From JBKHJZ01 sp046537875 (lineage in GTDB: Bacteria; Actinomycetota; Acidimicrobiia; Acidimicrobiales; VFJN01): a stretch of DNA of 8,195 nt. A program made the position numbers and the translations under genes. A model generated the notes under the pieces. The model made no database searches and was not told the origin of the DNA. It worked only from the letters and a program-made list of their open reading frames with translations. Of this stretch, positions 6,456 to 8,195 are shown piece after piece (the first letter of the stretch is position 1; each line of letters opens with the position of its first letter). The stretch is taken from assembly GCA_046537875.1 (NCBI GenBank), contig JBKHJZ010000143.1, positions 1 through 8,195 of the forward strand, in the 5' to 3' direction.

Positions 6456-8036
6456 TCAGGTCACCGCCTCGCGAGCGATGCGAGAGGCCCACGGGTAATC
6501 GGGCTTGCCGCTCGGCGAACGCTCCACCCGATCGACCAGGTGGAGCTCGCGGGGCACCTTGTAGCCGGCGATCGTGTCGCGGCAGTGCCGCTGGAGCGAG
6601 GCCAGCGACACGTCGGCCCCCGGCCGGAGCTGCACGATGGCCGCGACCCGCTGGCCCCAGCGCTCGTCGGGGACGCCGACCACGAGCGCGTCGTACACCG
6701 CGGGGTGGGAGGTGACCGCCGCCTCGACCTCCTCGGGGAAGATCTTCTCGCCCCCGGAGTTGATCGACTGGGAGCCGCGCCCGAGCAGCGTGATCGTGCC
6801 GTCGGCCTCGTGCCGCGCGAAGTCGCCGGGGACCACGTAGCGCACGCCGTCGGACTCGACGAACGTCTCGGCGGTCTTGACCGGGTCGTTGTGGTAGCCG
6901 AGGGGGATGTGCCCGTAGCGGGCGACCCGGCCGATCTGCTGGCTGCCCGGTGGCACGGGCCGGAGGTCGTCGTCGAGCACGGTCGTGCCCGACACCGGGG
7001 TAACCGTCGGACCGCCGGCCATCGCGGTGTTGCCCCGGGCGACCACGGTGATGCCGTTCGCCCCACCCTCGGACGAGCCGATGGCGTCGGTGAGCACCAG
7101 GTTGGGAAACCGCTCGAGGTACTGGTCCTTCACCGAGGGCGAGAACACGGCGGCGGTCGACGACAGCGACACCAGCGACGAGAGGTCGCGGCCGCGGCTC
7201 GGCTCCTCATCGAGGGCCTCGATGAGCGGGCGGCCCATGGCGTCGCCCGTGATCATGAGCGACGTGACCGCCTCGGCCTCGACGAGCCGCCACACCTCGT
7301 GGGGATCGAAGTGCGGCACCAGCACCACCTTGTTGCCGGTGAAGCTCTGCCCCATGACCGCCCACTGGGTGGCGCCGTGCATCAGGGGAGCGATGGGCAG
7401 GAACGTCAGTGCCAGACCCGACGCGAGCGCCCGCTCGACCATCGCGCCGGGGTGCGCGGCCTTCTCGCCCGAGAGCACGTCGATGCCACCGCCGAGTGCG
7501 AAGAACACGTCCTCGTGCCGCCACACCACCCCCTTCGGCATCCCGGTGGTGCCGCCGGTGTAGAGGATGTAGCGGTCGTCGCCCGAGCGGGGGCCGAAGT
7601 CGCGCTCCGGCGACTGGGCCGCGAGGGCCGCCTCGTAGTCGTCGCCGATCACGAGGCGGTGGGCCAGACCCGGCATGTGGTCGGCGACGCCGGCGACCCG
7701 GTCACCGAACTCGGCGTCATGGACGAGCGCCTTCAGGCCGGCGTTGTCGAACAGGTACGCCAGCTCGTCCTCCACGTAGCGGTAGTTGATGTTGATCCAC
7801 ACCGCCCGCAGCTTGAACACCGCCCAGACGCACTCGACCCACTCGACCGAGTTGAGGCCGTAGATGCCGACGTGGTCGCCGGGCCCGACGCCCCATGTGG
7901 CGAGGTGGTGGGCCAGCCGGTTCGCCCTGGCGTCCATCTCGGCGTACGTGCGGCGCTTGCCGCCGGCGACGATGTACTCGCGCTCGCCGAAGTGGTCGAC
8001 CGCGTTCTCGAACAGGTCGGCCAGGTTGAACTCCAT
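6456..8036 (-). CDS. Acyl-CoA synthetase, FadD19-like (ANL superfamily)
   Basis: This 526-residue AMP-forming ligase activates a carboxylic acid to an acyl-adenylate and then to its CoA thioester. ANL core motifs are all present: the ATP loop LYTGGTTGMPKG (158-169), IGSSEGG (319-325), PGDFARHEADG (403-413) with Asp405, the hinge LGRGSQSINSGGEKIFPEEV (418-437) and the catalytic lysine in RSPSGKPDY (506-514, Lys511). Segments such as NYRYVEDELAYLFDNA, WRHEDVF, LMHGATQ, ITGDAMGRPL and STAAVFSPS resemble mycobacterial FadD19, which acts on C26 cholesterol side-chain acids. A steroid or branched-chain acid substrate is therefore possible, but an ordinary fatty acid cannot be excluded. I chose ATG 8036 because a strong Shine-Dalgarno sequence precedes it; upstream in-frame starts up to 8150 add 38 unrelated residues. 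It lies upstream of the phosphatase cluster (69-base gap) and diverges from the gene beginning at 8178. Cotranscription with the phosphatase is possible but unproven. Confidence 0.94.
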   Translation of the reverse strand: MEFNLADLFENAVDHFGEREYIVAGGKRRTYAEMDARANRLAHHLATWGVGPGDHVGIYGLNSVEWVECVWAVFKLRAVWININYRYVEDELAYLFDNAGLKALVHDAEFGDRVAGVADHMPGLAHRLVIGDDYEAALAAQSPERDFGPRSGDDRYILYTGGTTGMPKGVVWRHEDVFFALGGGIDVLSGEKAAHPGAMVERALASGLALTFLPIAPLMHGATQWAVMGQSFTGNKVVLVPHFDPHEVWRLVEAEAVTSLMITGDAMGRPLIEALDEEPSRGRDLSSLVSLSSTAAVFSPSVKDQYLERFPNLVLTDAIGSSEGGANGITVVARGNTAMAGGPTVTPVSGTTVLDDDLRPVPPGSQQIGRVARYGHIPLGYHNDPVKTAETFVESDGVRYVVPGDFARHEADGTITLLGRGSQSINSGGEKIFPEEVEAAVTSHPAVYDALVVGVPDERWGQRVAAIVQLRPGADVSLASLQRHCRDTIAGYKVPRELHLVDRVERSPSGKPDYPWASRIAREAVT

Positions 8037-8040
8037 GATG

Positions 8041-8050
8041 TCTCCCCTCC
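8041..8050 (-). promoter_or_regulatory. Ribosome binding site of the acyl-CoA synthetase gene
   Basis: The minus strand reads GGAGGGGAGA, then CATC, then ATG at 8036. This near-perfect Shine-Dalgarno sequence fixes the start and rules against the 564-residue reading from 8150. Confidence 0.85.
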
Positions 8051-8051
8051 C

Positions 8052-8070
8052 GGGCGCCCGCGGGCGTCCC
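8052..8070 (-). other. Possible 5' leader hairpin before the acyl-CoA synthetase RBS
   Basis: On the minus strand GGG, a bulged A, then CGCC pair with GGCG and CCC around a CGCG loop, ending 1 base before the Shine-Dalgarno sequence. The same stretch contains overlapping perfect palindromes (CGCCCGCGGGCG at 8055-8066 and CGGGCGCCCG at 8051-8060). It could influence ribosome access to the message. GC-rich self-complementarity of this kind can also be fortuitous. Confidence 0.35.
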
Positions 8071-8141
8071 CTCATCTTGGTCCGCTGCGTCGCGGCGTGC
8101 CCCATGTCCGGCTCACCGGCTCTGGGTGACCAGAAAAATCT

Positions 8142-8155
8142 GTAGCGCACGTTAC
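8142..8155. promoter_or_regulatory. Imperfect palindrome in divergent intergenic region, candidate operator
   Basis: GTAGCGCACGTTAC has the symmetric form GTA-N-CG-NN-CG-N-TAC, with five of seven base pairs matched. It lies between the divergent acyl-CoA synthetase gene (start 8036) and the plus-strand gene starting at 8178. That is the usual place for the operator of a divergently encoded regulator. It does not match the KstR sterol-regulon site (TNNAACNNGTTNNA). A smaller repeat, CAGA-AAAA-TCTG (8131-8142), abuts it. Confidence 0.4.
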
Positions 8156-8165
8156 GGTTCTCACC

Positions 8166-8171
8166 TATGCT
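8166..8171 (+). promoter_or_regulatory. Candidate -10 box for the divergent plus-strand gene
   Basis: TATGCT fits the actinobacterial TANNNT -10 form and ends 6 bases before the ATG at 8178. Transcription would start at or next to the A of the start codon, giving a leaderless message, and no Shine-Dalgarno sequence is seen before that ATG. No convincing -35 hexamer is present at the expected distance. Confidence 0.4.
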
Positions 8172-8177
8172 CGCGCC

Positions 8178-8195
8178 ATGGCCCGGCCCCGCCAG
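8178..8195 (+). CDS. Start of divergent gene, possibly a TetR-type regulator (partial)
   Basis: Only six codons lie in the window, reading MARPRQ, and the frame is open to the edge. The case for a gene rests on a TATGCT box spaced for a leaderless transcript, the AT-richer intergenic stretch before it, and its divergent position beside a catabolic-type acyl-CoA ligase. An N-terminus of the form MARPR is common in TetR-family repressors, and divergent TetR regulators next to fadD genes are frequent in actinobacteria. The family assignment is a guess from context. Confidence 0.4.

Noticed and set aside
6396..8129. A 577-codon plus-strand open frame opposite the acyl-CoA synthetase
   Set aside because: Same reason: it is the antisense shadow of a gene with all ANL motifs, its composition is dominated by Arg, Gly, His and Val, and no ribosome binding site was noted.
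8037..8150. N-terminal extension of the acyl-CoA synthetase from 8150
   Set aside because: The family starts at the MEFNLADL-type N-terminus and a near-perfect Shine-Dalgarno sequence precedes ATG 8036. The extension would also run through the promoter region.
8037..8177. KstR-type sterol regulon operator upstream of the FadD19-like gene
   Set aside because: No AACNNGTT core occurs on either strand of this intergenic region.

Overview
The window is very GC-rich, and its real genes use codons ending in G or C. All the complete genes lie on the minus strand. The protein families (an actinobacterial FadD19-type acyl-CoA ligase, SpoIIE/RsbU-type phosphatases with GAF sensors, a HutC-type GntR regulator) point to Actinomycetota. 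The overall style would suit Acidimicrobiia or a relative, but that finer placement is only an impression.

In the order of minus-strand transcription, from high to low coordinates, the layout is as follows. (1) 8036-6456 encodes a FadD19-like acyl-CoA synthetase. A divergent plus-strand gene, with only its first six codons in the window, starts at 8178. A short shared intergenic region between them holds an imperfect palindrome and a TATGCT box. (2) 6386-5136 encodes a soluble SpoIIE-family (PPM/PP2C) phosphatase with an N-terminal GAF-like region. (3) 5086-4268 encodes a GntR/HutC-family regulator with a UTRA ligand domain. (4) 4143-3829 encodes a single STAS domain protein, an anti-sigma-factor-antagonist type, with an intact DSSG phospho-acceptor site. 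(5) 3807-4 encodes a 1267-residue membrane sensor: TM, extracytoplasmic CHASE domain, TM, four tandem GAF domains and a C-terminal SpoIIE phosphatase. Its start is only 21 bases past the STAS stop, so the two are almost certainly cotranscribed.

Genes 2, 4 and 5 look like the input side of a partner-switching pathway of the RsbU/RsbV or SpoIIE/SpoIIAA kind. Sensor phosphatases would dephosphorylate the STAS antagonist, which would then sequester an anti-sigma kinase. No RsbW-type kinase and no sigma factor is encoded here, so the output must lie elsewhere. The GntR/UTRA regulator sits in the middle of the cluster and the acyl-CoA ligase at its upstream edge. This permits, but does not prove, a link between a small-molecule or lipid signal and the partner-switch module.

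Between genes there are only short gaps (21, 124, 49, 69 and 141 bases), and none exceeds 300 bases. I see no RNA genes, CRISPR arrays, transposons or integration sites. Several inverted repeats sit exactly at gene boundaries and are reported as candidate operators or hairpins. The very long plus-strand reading frames opposite these genes are antisense shadows of high-GC coding sequence.
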